A stretch of DNA of 64,000 nucleotides from Candidatus Zixiibacteriota bacterium (GTDB taxonomy: Bacteria; Zixibacteria; MSB-5A5; UBA10806; 4484-95), in the NCBI GenBank assembly GCA_024231855.1, contig JAAEQD010000243.1, positions 101,081 to 165,080 on the forward strand, read 5' to 3'. Both the position numbers and the translations under genes were made by a program. Of the stretch, positions 44,479 through 54,402 are shown piece after piece. Within the stretch, counting starts at the first letter, position 1; the number at the start of each line of letters is the position of its first letter. The notes beneath the pieces are model-generated. The model searched no databases, was not told where the DNA came from, and worked only from the letters and a program-made list of their open reading frames with translations.

Positions 44479-46170
44479 ATGGCGACAATTAGTGCTAACT
44501 TGAAACGAATTGCCAACTTCGAGCTTAAAAACCTGATTGGCTCGGGGGGAATGGCTAATATATATAAAGGCGTACAGCTCTCACTGGATCGGCCCGTTGC
44601 TATTAAGGTATTACATCAACATCTAACCGCTAACAAAGATTTTGTGGCCAGGTTTGAACAGGAAGCCAAACAGGCTGCCATGCTTCAACATCAAAATATT
44701 GTCTCAATAATAGATTATGGCCATCAGGATGATCAATACTTTATTGCGATGGAGTTTATTGATGGTCAGAACTTAAAGGAAATTCTGACCCGAATCGAAC
44801 GTTTGCCGTTGGAAATAGCCCTCTTGATCGCCCGTGAAGTGGCTTTCGGCTTAAAATACGCCCACAGCAATGAATTAGTCCATCGCGATATTAAGCCCGC
44901 CAATATAATGTTGGCCAAAGACGGCCGAGTAATGATTACCGATTTCGGCATAGCTAAAACCCACGGCGATATGTCTATCACCGTAACCGGCCAGACTATC
45001 GGTTCTCCGGCATATATGTCGCCCGAACAGGCGGCTGGCCGACCAATTGACCAACGTTGTGATATTTTCTCCCTGGGAATAGTATTATATGAAATAGTGA
45101 CCGGTAAAAAGCCGTTCAATGGCGATAACTATCAACAAGTTGTGACCAGTGTCATCTCGGGAACGCCTGTAGACCCCAGCAGTTTGCGCGTAGATGTGAC
45201 TTCATCGATTGAAAATCTGATCATGAAAGCCTTAAACAAAGATATCGAGAGTCGTTTCCAGGATGCCGAGGAAATGGCTTCAAGCCTGGATGAGGAACTT
45301 AGCAGTTATATTATTCCTTCGGCCAAAAATATCATATCGGGATTCGTGCGTAACCCGATACGTACAACTGAAAAACTTCGAACCGAAAGGATTTCGAAGC
45401 ATATGGAAACGGCGCTCTATCTGGTTAATATCGGCCATGGCAGATTGACCGACGCAATCAAAGAATTCGAGAATGTGCTAAGATTTGATAAAAAGAATAA
45501 GCTGGCCAAGGAATACCTTGATAGACTTAAGTCTGGTCAACAGGATTTTTCAGGCCAGTCGATTATCCGAAAATTTAATATTCCTTTTAGATGGATTGCT
45601 CCGGTAGGTTTCCTTATTTTCGCCTCATTGTTATTCTATTTCGTATTTAAGGATAATATCGGCGGCATTTTTGACGCTTCAAAGAGATCCGAATCGAGTC
45701 CTTCAATAACGGCAGAATCGCCTATCACGGATAATGAACCGATTAATTTCATAATCGGGGAATCGGCTGATTTGCCAATGCCGCCGCCCAATTTGACCGA
45801 TTCTCCGGCAGATAATCCTATTACTCAAAAGAAACCGATACCCGGCAAACCCCAAAAAAAACCGGAAGTTAAGCCCGGATCGAAGCCGCCGGCGGTGAAA
45901 AAGGCGAAACCTAAACAAGTATCGGCTTATAATTACCCAAATCAGGATATTGCCAAATTCGGTTTAATGGAAATTATCTCCAGGCCACCGGCGACATTTT
46001 CTGTCGATCTGACATATTATGGCAAAACCGGCGGACCGGCGGCCAAGCTGTCGCCGGGCAGGCATTTGATAACCATCGAGGCCAAAGGCTACCGGACTGA
46101 GCGAAAAAGAATATATACTGAAACGGGCAAAACCGAATCGATTGAAGTAGAATTGAGACCCAACAATTAG
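44479..46170 (+). CDS. PknB-like serine/threonine protein kinase with TM and C-terminal PEGA-like domain
   Basis: LIGSGGMANIYKG, VAIKVL, HRDIKPANIML, DFGIAK; PEGA-like LSPGRHLITIEAKGYRTERK. Confidence 0.95.
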   Translation: MATISANLKRIANFELKNLIGSGGMANIYKGVQLSLDRPVAIKVLHQHLTANKDFVARFEQEAKQAAMLQHQNIVSIIDYGHQDDQYFIAMEFIDGQNLKEILTRIERLPLEIALLIAREVAFGLKYAHSNELVHRDIKPANIMLAKDGRVMITDFGIAKTHGDMSITVTGQTIGSPAYMSPEQAAGRPIDQRCDIFSLGIVLYEIVTGKKPFNGDNYQQVVTSVISGTPVDPSSLRVDVTSSIENLIMKALNKDIESRFQDAEEMASSLDEELSSYIIPSAKNIISGFVRNPIRTTEKLRTERISKHMETALYLVNIGHGRLTDAIKEFENVLRFDKKNKLAKEYLDRLKSGQQDFSGQSIIRKFNIPFRWIAPVGFLIFASLLFYFVFKDNIGGIFDASKRSESSPSITAESPITDNEPINFIIGESADLPMPPPNLTDSPADNPITQKKPIPGKPQKKPEVKPGSKPPAVKKAKPKQVSAYNYPNQDIAKFGLMEIISRPPATFSVDLTYYGKTGGPAAKLSPGRHLITIEAKGYRTERKRIYTETGKTESIEVELRPNN

Positions 46171-46378
46171 CTTCGCTGATTAGTTTCTTAAATTGATATA
46201 AATCACAATTCTCCTGTTTTGTCTCTCTGTCGGGAGATAGCGTTTCTGATCATTTATTAAAATATCTCCAAAGTATCAATTAAAGTCAACAAAAATGAAT
46301 ATACCACGTATTTGAATTATCCAGATTGACAAGGAGTTCGGCACGATGTAGATTTAGCCGAAGAAAGGAGTATCATGT

Positions 46379-49081
46379 ATGTCAAAGTTTAATCTGTTTA
46401 TTGTAACAGTACTAATTAGCGGGATTATTATGAGTTGTGGAGAATCACCTGTAGGCGGTGTAACCAGGAAAGTTCTGGATAACGGCTTGACTGTTTTGGT
46501 CAAAGAGGATCATTCGTCACCGGTTGTCTCTATTGTTACCTGGGTTAGCGCCGGTTATTTTAACGAACCTGATTCAATAACGGGCATATCGCATCTTCTG
46601 GAGCATATGTTTTTTAAAGGAACCTCAAGACGCGGCGTCGGCGAACTGGCTCGTGAGACAAGAGACGCCGGAGGTTATCTCAATGCCGGTACAATCTATG
46701 AAAGAACCAGTTATTATACGGTCATACCATCCCCATCGTTTGAAAAGGGTCTTGACATTCAATCGGACGCTTTAATCAACTGCGCGATTGACGCGGAGGA
46801 ACTGGCCAAAGAATCACAGGTAGTAATCCAGGAAATTAAAAGAAAGCTGGATAATCCGAGCTCATTTTCATATGAAAAACTCCTTGAATTGGGCTTCGAT
46901 AAACATCGTCTGAGACGCTGGCGGATGGGTTACGAAGATCAGGTCGCCGGATGGACGAGGGATCATTTATATAACTATTATCAAACCCGGTATCGTCCGG
47001 AAAACATCGTTCTTTCGGTAGTAGGCGATATTGAAACGTCACAGGCTTTGGAGCTTATCGATAAATACTACTCCGATTTTGAAAGGGGAGAGATTAATAC
47101 CGAGTTTTCTCCAAATGAACTTCCGCAGGAAGCGTTCAAGTATCGCAGGATGACCGGCGATATTTCGCGTAATATGATCCACATCGGTTATCATACTGCC
47201 GGCGCCCTTCATGAAGATTTTTATCCTTTAACTGTCCTAAATTATATTTTGAGCAATGGCCGGGCATCGCGGCTCTATCAGGAGGTCAAAGAAAACCAGG
47301 GTCTGGCTCAATCATTAGAATCCTATTACGAGTCATTTAAGGATTTCGGTTATTTCACGATTAGCGCGGATCAGGCCGACGGCGAACCGTTGCCGCTTCT
47401 TCAATCGATATTCGAACAGATAGAACGATTCAAACTGGGCAAGGTCAGCCAGGCCGAATTAACCAGGGCTATCAATCAGCTGGAATCATCATACCTGCAC
47501 ACCTATGAAGAGGTCAATGGCCAGGCATCGGTCTTTGCCATGTATGAATCATTGGGCGATTATAAAATGGCTCTGGATTATCTCGATAGATTAAGAATTG
47601 TCACTGCCGATGATATCCAGCGTGTCGCTCTTCAGTATTTCGATATCTCCAACGCCTCGGTGATTGAATATCTTCCGACAAGCGGCAGTTTCCAGGAATA
47701 TCAAGCCGATGAGGTTAATCAACTTCTCACCTCTGCGGTTGAAAAATACCGGACCGGCTATATAGCTATGCCTGCTGAAGCCGGTGAAATCGCGAAAACG
47801 CGGGCGGTTGGCGGTCCGAATTTGCCGGATAAGCCCGCACAATTGAAAGTTCTCGATAATGGGATAACTATCATCTGCCGAGAGAATCATTCAATCCCGC
47901 TGGTTTCAGTTGCCGGATTCTTTTATGGCGGGATATTTACCGAAACCGAAGATGACGCCGGAATTACCAGGCTATTGGCCAGGACATCACTAAAAGGTAC
48001 CAAATCGATGACCGCCGCCGAGATCGCCCAAAACACCGAGATTTTAGGCAGCAATATATCATACACCGTTGATGACGATTATTTTGGATTTACATTCGAT
48101 AGCATGCCGAGGAATTTCGAGGAAGGTTTCTCGATTTTATCCGAAATCATGCTTACCCCGTCTTTTCCGGCTGATGAATTGGAGAAGGAAAAAGGCTACC
48201 AGATCGCGGCGATTAACCGCTTGAAAGACTCTATGCGCGGTTATCCCGTTGCTCTCTGCCTGGAAGCTTCATTTGAAAAGCATCCCTATGGACTTCCGTC
48301 GATGGGTGAAGTTGACGTTATTGAAAAAGTCACGGTCGATGATCTGACCCGCAAACATGAAACATCCGTTACTACAGGCAATCTCGTTATGTCATTTGTT
48401 GGTGATGTCACTATGGAAGAAGCGGTTGGTCTCACCACGAAATATTTAGATGATATGAAAAAAGGCGAGAGGTTGGCCAAACTTGAGACCGAAGCTAAAT
48501 TATCGTCGGTTCATTCGAAAATCGAAAAGAGAAACAAAGCCCAGTCGGCCCAGTCTTTCGCGTTTCTAACCTGCGAATACTCTAATCCCGATCATGAACC
48601 ATTGAAAGTTTATCAGAACATAGTCAGCGGCATGGGCGGACGGTTATGGACCGAGGTCAGGGATAAGAAATCACTGGCATATTCCGTTTATGGCTATCAG
48701 AGCGCCGGAGCGCTGGCAGGTTCGTTTATTTGTTATCTGGCTACATCGCCTCTTAAAGCCGTGGAAGCGCGAGATATCGCGATGGATGTATTAACCGGCT
48801 TTGTCGATCGACCATTAAGCGATGAGGAATTACAGAGATCCAAAAATTATACCGCCGGCTCATTCAGTATATATATTCAATCAAACGGCGTTCAGGCCGA
48901 CTTGTATGCCAATTGGGAGCTTTCCGGCCGAGGATATAAGTCGGTAGACGATTACCCTGATATGATTCGCCGGGTAACATCCGACCAGGTAATGTATGTA
49001 GCCGCGAAATATTTCAAAGATAAATATTATGGCCTGGGAATGGTTGAAGGACAAGGGGCATCAGTTCAGGATCGGGATTGA
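46379..49081 (+). CDS. M16 family two-domain metalloprotease, putative lipoprotein
   Basis: Lipobox-like GIIMSC; HLLEHMFFKG zinc motif in first half; second M16 half lacks HxxEH. Confidence 0.93.
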   Translation: MSKFNLFIVTVLISGIIMSCGESPVGGVTRKVLDNGLTVLVKEDHSSPVVSIVTWVSAGYFNEPDSITGISHLLEHMFFKGTSRRGVGELARETRDAGGYLNAGTIYERTSYYTVIPSPSFEKGLDIQSDALINCAIDAEELAKESQVVIQEIKRKLDNPSSFSYEKLLELGFDKHRLRRWRMGYEDQVAGWTRDHLYNYYQTRYRPENIVLSVVGDIETSQALELIDKYYSDFERGEINTEFSPNELPQEAFKYRRMTGDISRNMIHIGYHTAGALHEDFYPLTVLNYILSNGRASRLYQEVKENQGLAQSLESYYESFKDFGYFTISADQADGEPLPLLQSIFEQIERFKLGKVSQAELTRAINQLESSYLHTYEEVNGQASVFAMYESLGDYKMALDYLDRLRIVTADDIQRVALQYFDISNASVIEYLPTSGSFQEYQADEVNQLLTSAVEKYRTGYIAMPAEAGEIAKTRAVGGPNLPDKPAQLKVLDNGITIICRENHSIPLVSVAGFFYGGIFTETEDDAGITRLLARTSLKGTKSMTAAEIAQNTEILGSNISYTVDDDYFGFTFDSMPRNFEEGFSILSEIMLTPSFPADELEKEKGYQIAAINRLKDSMRGYPVALCLEASFEKHPYGLPSMGEVDVIEKVTVDDLTRKHETSVTTGNLVMSFVGDVTMEEAVGLTTKYLDDMKKGERLAKLETEAKLSSVHSKIEKRNKAQSAQSFAFLTCEYSNPDHEPLKVYQNIVSGMGGRLWTEVRDKKSLAYSVYGYQSAGALAGSFICYLATSPLKAVEARDIAMDVLTGFVDRPLSDEELQRSKNYTAGSFSIYIQSNGVQADLYANWELSGRGYKSVDDYPDMIRRVTSDQVMYVAAKYFKDKYYGLGMVEGQGASVQDRD

Positions 49082-50010
49082 AGTTGTTGACCGTTTTTTA
49101 CGATCAAACATTCTTAAAACACGGCTCGGGCCAATTCCATCCGGAATCACCGGCCCGTTTGAAGCCCGTTATTGAGGCTTGCGAATCATTTTCCGATATC
49201 GATATTATCAGGGAATGCCGCCGGGCCGAGCGTGATGAAATCGAGTTAGTCCATACCCGGGAGTATTTTGATTATATCGAAAGTGTTCCCGGTGAGTCAG
49301 TCATGCTTGATCCGGATACTTATTTCGGCCCCGACAGCTTTGAGGTTTCATTGAAAGCCGCCGGCGCCGTTATCGAAGCAGTGAGATATGTTTCGGAAGG
49401 CGATAAGCGGCGGGCGTTTTGCGCGGTTCGGCCGCCGGGACATCACGCCGAAGCCGGCAAAGCGATGGGATTTTGTATTTTCAACAATATCGCAATCGGC
49501 GCGGCATTTGCTCTAACTAGCAACTTGGCCGAAAGAGTCGCCATAATCGATTGGGATGTTCATCACGGCAACGGCACTCAGAATATGTTTTATGATAATC
49601 CTGATGTTTTATATATCTCGCTGCATCAGTATCCCTATTATCCGGGTTCAGGTAGCGAGAATGAAACTGGTGACGGCGACGGCGACGGATCTAACCTTAA
49701 TATCCCGATGCGTCAAGGCGCCAACGATGAACAATATAAGATAGCCTTTCAGGAAAAAGTGTTACCGGCAATCGAAAACTATCGGCCGGATTTGTTGATG
49801 GTCTCGGCCGGCTTCGACGCTCATCGCGATGATCCATTGGCGGGTGTAGATTTATCTACAGAGATGTTTGGGATTATGACGAGGATGCTGGTTGATCAGG
49901 CTGTTAAGCATTGCCGGGGGAGGATTGTTTCGGTGCTTGAGGGCGGCTATAATCCGGATGTTCTCAGAGATTCTATGAAAATTCATTTAAAGGAATTGCT
50001 CAATGGCTAA
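49078..50010 (+). CDS. histone deacetylase family protein
   Basis: RPPGHHAE, IIDWDVHHGNGTQ, VSAGFDAHRDDPLAG, LEGGYN. Confidence 0.95.
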   Translation: MKLLTVFYDQTFLKHGSGQFHPESPARLKPVIEACESFSDIDIIRECRRAERDEIELVHTREYFDYIESVPGESVMLDPDTYFGPDSFEVSLKAAGAVIEAVRYVSEGDKRRAFCAVRPPGHHAEAGKAMGFCIFNNIAIGAAFALTSNLAERVAIIDWDVHHGNGTQNMFYDNPDVLYISLHQYPYYPGSGSENETGDGDGDGSNLNIPMRQGANDEQYKIAFQEKVLPAIENYRPDLLMVSAGFDAHRDDPLAGVDLSTEMFGIMTRMLVDQAVKHCRGRIVSVLEGGYNPDVLRDSMKIHLKELLNG

Positions 50011-50773
50011 CAAGTATTACTTAAGATTTCGGACCGATAAATATGAGGGCCCGGGACGCGTATTGGATAACAAAGTACATCCGATAAACGGCGATATGTT
50101 TGGCGGCCACTTGATTGAAGATAGAACCTACAACCTCAGTGAGATCAAATACCTCCCGCCATGCGTACCACAGAAGATAATCTGCGTCGGCTTGAACTAT
50201 GCCGAACACGCTCAGGAAAGCACGCTCGCTGAAATCCCCAAGGAACCCGTGTTGTTCTTCAAGCCGCCATCGGCTTTAATCGGGCATATGGATAATATCG
50301 TTAAGCCATCATGGGTTGACCGGGTTGATTACGAGGGCGAGATAGCGGCGATTATCGGCAGGCAGATGCGCTATGTGTCCGTCGATGAGGCCCGAACCGG
50401 CATTTTCGGCTATACTTGCGTTAATGATGTCACCGCGCGTACAATTCAGAAAAGCGATAAGCAGTGGACACGGGGCAAAGGATTTGATACTTTCTGCCCG
50501 ATTGGCCCGCATATTGTCACCGGCATTGATTCCTCTTCATTGGATATCGAAACTCGCCTAAATGGCAAGGTAGTTCAGGAAAGCAATACCAGTCTGATGA
50601 TGAAATCGACTACGGAGGTCATCAGTTATATATCAAAAGTAATGACGCTTTACCCCGGAGATGTTATCTCCACCGGTACTCCCAAAGGAGTTGGTCCGGT
50701 AAGCGCTGGCGATCTGATAGAAATCGAGATCGAAAATATCGGGATATTAAAAAACTCAGTTGTTGATGAATGA
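50003..50773 (+). CDS. fumarylacetoacetate hydrolase family protein
   Basis: CVGLNYAEHAQE, VDYEGEIAAIIG, GYTCVNDVTAR, DVISTGTPKGVG. Confidence 0.95.
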   Translation: MANKYYLRFRTDKYEGPGRVLDNKVHPINGDMFGGHLIEDRTYNLSEIKYLPPCVPQKIICVGLNYAEHAQESTLAEIPKEPVLFFKPPSALIGHMDNIVKPSWVDRVDYEGEIAAIIGRQMRYVSVDEARTGIFGYTCVNDVTARTIQKSDKQWTRGKGFDTFCPIGPHIVTGIDSSSLDIETRLNGKVVQESNTSLMMKSTTEVISYISKVMTLYPGDVISTGTPKGVGPVSAGDLIEIEIENIGILKNSVVDE

Positions 50774-52617
50774 ACTCTAGAAGTAGATTTACCGCAAACT
50801 CTATATTTATTCTCGTTTTGTGCGCAGGCTTTCAGTTTATTTTCACATCCTGTCCACGCGCCGGTTTCGAGGAAAAGTTAAATTCTGATATTCCTGCCGG
50901 ATATCATATCGAGGCGGAATTGGATACCGCTCAAAAAATACTACGAGGTCACGAAAGCGTCGAGTTTTTTAATCCAACAGACAATCCGCTTGATGTGATA
51001 ATTTTCCATCTTTTTCCGAACGCGTTCCGAGATACCCTAACTTCAATGGCATCAGCCAGCAACAAAATAAAGGCCGGCATTAACCGACATCCCGGTTATA
51101 TCGATATCGATTCGATTACCGTCGACGGCAACCAACCCGATTCGATAAAAGCATCTGAGACGCTGCTCTATATATATATCAAAAAGAAATTGGCGCCGGC
51201 GGCAATCGCCGTAATCGATATGAATTTTGAAATTAAAACTCCGCCAACCATAGCAAGGTACGGCTATGACGATTTCGGTAATTATCTTTTATCTCATTGG
51301 CATCCGGTTCTGGTGGGCTATCAGAAAAACAAACCTGTGATATTCCAATACGACTATAGCGGCGAGTTTTTCTCGAACTTCTCTCATTATAAAGTCCAAC
51401 TGGCGATTCCTCCGGATTTCCATCTGGCTTCGACTGCCGGAACAAACTTGCCGGATTCCACGACAGACAGCTTTTCTTACTACACATTTAATGCATCCAG
51501 AATTATCGATTTCGCTTTCGCTTGCGGCCCGGGTTGGCGCGTTGACTCGTTAACGCATAATAATATTAATGTGGAAATCTTATATCTCGAACAAAATGAG
51601 AAGGTATTACCTCGAATAAAGGAAAGCATAACAGGATCTCTCGATTTTTTCGGAGAGATGTTATTTGAATATCCGGCTGATAAGCTCACCTTCGTAGATT
51701 TCGATCCGGGTGGTTTTGGTATGGAATTGCCCCGGATGGTGATAATGTCATTCGATCAAAGCAAATCTATCAACGAAATGGACTTAATGAATACCGTTAT
51801 CCATGAAACGGCCCATCAGTGGTTTTACGCGGTAATCGCCACAAATGAATTCGGTGAAGCCTGGCTGGATGAAGGTTTCGCCTCGTATCTCTCTGATAGA
51901 GCGATGATCGATATTTTCGGACAAGCGCCAATGTTTGATTATTATGGATTGGAGGTTTCATTCACCGATGTCAGCGCTCTGACGGCCCGGTTTGCCCGAG
52001 CCCTGACTCCATTGGCCATACCCAGCGATCGATTTCATGGCCGTGATTATTATATGAATGTTTATGGCCGGGCGGCGGCGACAATTAAAACCCTGGAAGG
52101 AATCCTGGGCACCGAGAATTTTGACGACGCGTTACTATATTTTGCCGAAACCTACAAATTCAAACATCCCGATAGCTATGACTTCCAGGCGAGTTTTGAA
52201 GAAAGCGCGGGAAGGAATCTTGATTTCTTTTTCGATAATTATATTCATGGAACAGCCCGAGTCGATTATGAAGTTACGGAAATCATGACAGTAAGAAGAG
52301 ATGATATCTATAGCACCGCAGTCGAAATTCAACGCAATTACGATGGCGTTCTGCCGCAACGATTGATTGTCGGATTCGCCGATGGTACCAACACTGATAC
52401 GCTATGGGATGGTCTGGATAAGTATATAGAATTCGAATTCGAATCTGAAACGCCTGCTCGATGGGCGGCGATCGATACCGGCTACTTCTATCTGATCGAT
52501 GAGAATCTAGCCAATAATTCGCGCAAAGTTCAACCTGAAACGGGAACAACGGTCGGTTTTGCCACTGCTATCGGATTTTTAGTCCAGATATTCCTTTTGA
52601 TTTTGGGGGTTGTATGA
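50770..52617 (+). CDS. M1 family metallopeptidase
   Basis: VIHETAHQWF...EAWLDEGFASYL (HExxH-E). Confidence 0.93.
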   Translation: MNSRSRFTANSIFILVLCAGFQFIFTSCPRAGFEEKLNSDIPAGYHIEAELDTAQKILRGHESVEFFNPTDNPLDVIIFHLFPNAFRDTLTSMASASNKIKAGINRHPGYIDIDSITVDGNQPDSIKASETLLYIYIKKKLAPAAIAVIDMNFEIKTPPTIARYGYDDFGNYLLSHWHPVLVGYQKNKPVIFQYDYSGEFFSNFSHYKVQLAIPPDFHLASTAGTNLPDSTTDSFSYYTFNASRIIDFAFACGPGWRVDSLTHNNINVEILYLEQNEKVLPRIKESITGSLDFFGEMLFEYPADKLTFVDFDPGGFGMELPRMVIMSFDQSKSINEMDLMNTVIHETAHQWFYAVIATNEFGEAWLDEGFASYLSDRAMIDIFGQAPMFDYYGLEVSFTDVSALTARFARALTPLAIPSDRFHGRDYYMNVYGRAAATIKTLEGILGTENFDDALLYFAETYKFKHPDSYDFQASFEESAGRNLDFFFDNYIHGTARVDYEVTEIMTVRRDDIYSTAVEIQRNYDGVLPQRLIVGFADGTNTDTLWDGLDKYIEFEFESETPARWAAIDTGYFYLIDENLANNSRKVQPETGTTVGFATAIGFLVQIFLLILGVV

Positions 52618-53411
52618 GCCTGGTGAAATCAGGCATAAGCATACTCCGCCCGGCTTTGATATTATACGCGATGAAAGCGGTTATGGCCATGGTCATTATC
52701 TTACCGACTATGTCTTATCTAAATGGCAAATTCGGTTTCTCGCGTTTGGCCGATGATTTCTGGCCCGTACCTGAAGGTATCGCTCTGGTTGAATTATTCT
52801 GGCAAGTTCGCGAGCTGATATATTTCATTCTGCCGCTCTTATTCATAGTCAGTCTGATTTATTTCCTGATCATGCAATTCTTATATGGTGGTATCTGCGC
52901 TTGCGCTCTGGGCGACGGTAATTCTTCAAGTGAAGGTTTTTTCAAAGCCGGTATAAGATATTTTGGAGGTTTTATCAAAATCGCCCTGGCGGCCATTCCA
53001 GTTTATCTTTTAGTTTTCTTGATTGCCGATTTAATCGGCATATTCATCGGCAAGCTTTTCGGCTTGATAATAGGTGACACGGGCGGTTCGATTATTACCG
53101 CTTCGGTGGTATTTCTGTTTCTCTATTGCCTGAATGGTTATGTTATCAACTTGAGATTGGCCCAGATCAAAAATGATAACTCATCGCTGAGATTCGCTAT
53201 CAAATTCACCCGGCAGGTTATGGCAACCAGATTAAAACATTTCCTGGCGTTAAACATGATGGTCGGTATTGTTACTATCATCGTATTAGCCCTTACATTT
53301 TTAATTATGATCTTTATCAGTCGATTGGATTTTAGCATGGTGGCCTTGATTATGATCTTTGTCATGCAACAACTCATAGTTTTCATGGGTTCATTTTTCG
53401 AGGTTTTCTAA
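52614..53411 (+). CDS. multi-pass membrane protein of unknown function
   Basis: Several hydrophobic segments; start overlaps the M1 gene stop. Confidence 0.65.
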   Translation: MSLVKSGISILRPALILYAMKAVMAMVIILPTMSYLNGKFGFSRLADDFWPVPEGIALVELFWQVRELIYFILPLLFIVSLIYFLIMQFLYGGICACALGDGNSSSEGFFKAGIRYFGGFIKIALAAIPVYLLVFLIADLIGIFIGKLFGLIIGDTGGSIITASVVFLFLYCLNGYVINLRLAQIKNDNSSLRFAIKFTRQVMATRLKHFLALNMMVGIVTIIVLALTFLIMIFISRLDFSMVALIMIFVMQQLIVFMGSFFEVF

Positions 53412-53442
53412 ATTAAGATAAATACAAGAGTATTAGAGGAGC

Positions 53443-54174
53443 ATGAATATGGAACTTAGATGGGACAGGCTGGGCTGGCAGGATATTGACAGCCTGATTA
53501 AGCGGGGATATGACAGCGTTATACTACCTGTCGGCACAATCGAGGCGCATGGCGTAATTCCATTGGGTACCGATAATTTCATCCCGGAGACAATGGCCGA
53601 AAGAATCGCCGAGCAAACCAAATCATTAATCGCGCCGACTGTCAACTATGGTATCACCCGGACGTTGATGACCTATCCGGGTTCGCTGACCGTTTCACCA
53701 CCGACATTTCAGGCCTATATCACCGAGATATTAATGTCGATGGTATCTGTCGGGATGAAGAAGTTGATCGTGTTAAACGGTCATGGCGGCCAGTTCGATG
53801 AACTGAAAGCGGCCGCCTTCGATGTTTTCGAAAAGACTTCAGCTAAAGTAGCCGTGATTCACTGGTGGGTGTTGTGCCAGGACCTGGTGGAAAAACATTA
53901 TGGCACATCAGGCGGGCACGCCGCCGTTGATGAAACGGCCGCCATCATTGCCTGCGCCCCTGAGACCGTGCAAAAGGATAAATATGATCCGGAGATGCTT
54001 TACTATGTTAGGCCAGGTACCAATGTTTATCCCAATCCGTCGACGGTTTTGATTTTTAAGGAAAATACCGGTGAGCTGAATTTCGATGAGAAAACAGCCA
54101 ACAGTTATTTTGATGATGTATGCGAAACCGTGAAGGGATTTATTCAGGAGACTTTCAAACGTTGGGATCAATAA
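53443..54174 (+). CDS. creatininase family protein
   Basis: LPVGTIEAHGVIPLGTDNFIPE, MTYPGSLT, LIVLNGHGGQ. Confidence 0.93.
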   Translation: MNMELRWDRLGWQDIDSLIKRGYDSVILPVGTIEAHGVIPLGTDNFIPETMAERIAEQTKSLIAPTVNYGITRTLMTYPGSLTVSPPTFQAYITEILMSMVSVGMKKLIVLNGHGGQFDELKAAAFDVFEKTSAKVAVIHWWVLCQDLVEKHYGTSGGHAAVDETAAIIACAPETVQKDKYDPEMLYYVRPGTNVYPNPSTVLIFKENTGELNFDEKTANSYFDDVCETVKGFIQETFKRWDQ

Positions 54175-54200
54175 ATATTAGTGCATGAATATTCGATCAA

Positions 54201-54215
54201 GCACAATTATTGTGC
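54201..54215. repeat. perfect inverted repeat
   Basis: GCACAAT-T-ATTGTGC. Confidence 0.7.
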
Positions 54216-54314
54216 ACAGATGTATGGCCTGTAACTAACGAACTCGTCTAATATGTTGTTATTTTTGATGTTAGGCCGATTTACCGGGATGGCATAGTGT
54301 TTGCTTTAACTCAA

Positions 54315-54337
54315 GTTAAGTTCTTTGATAACTTAAC
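54315..54337. repeat. perfect inverted repeat
   Basis: GTTAAGTT-CTTTGAT-AACTTAAC. Confidence 0.7.
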
Positions 54338-54402
54338 AGATGAGTCTTCCTTGAAAAACGTTGACATGATTTTCAATTGATGATAGAATTCTGACTGGAG
54401 GA

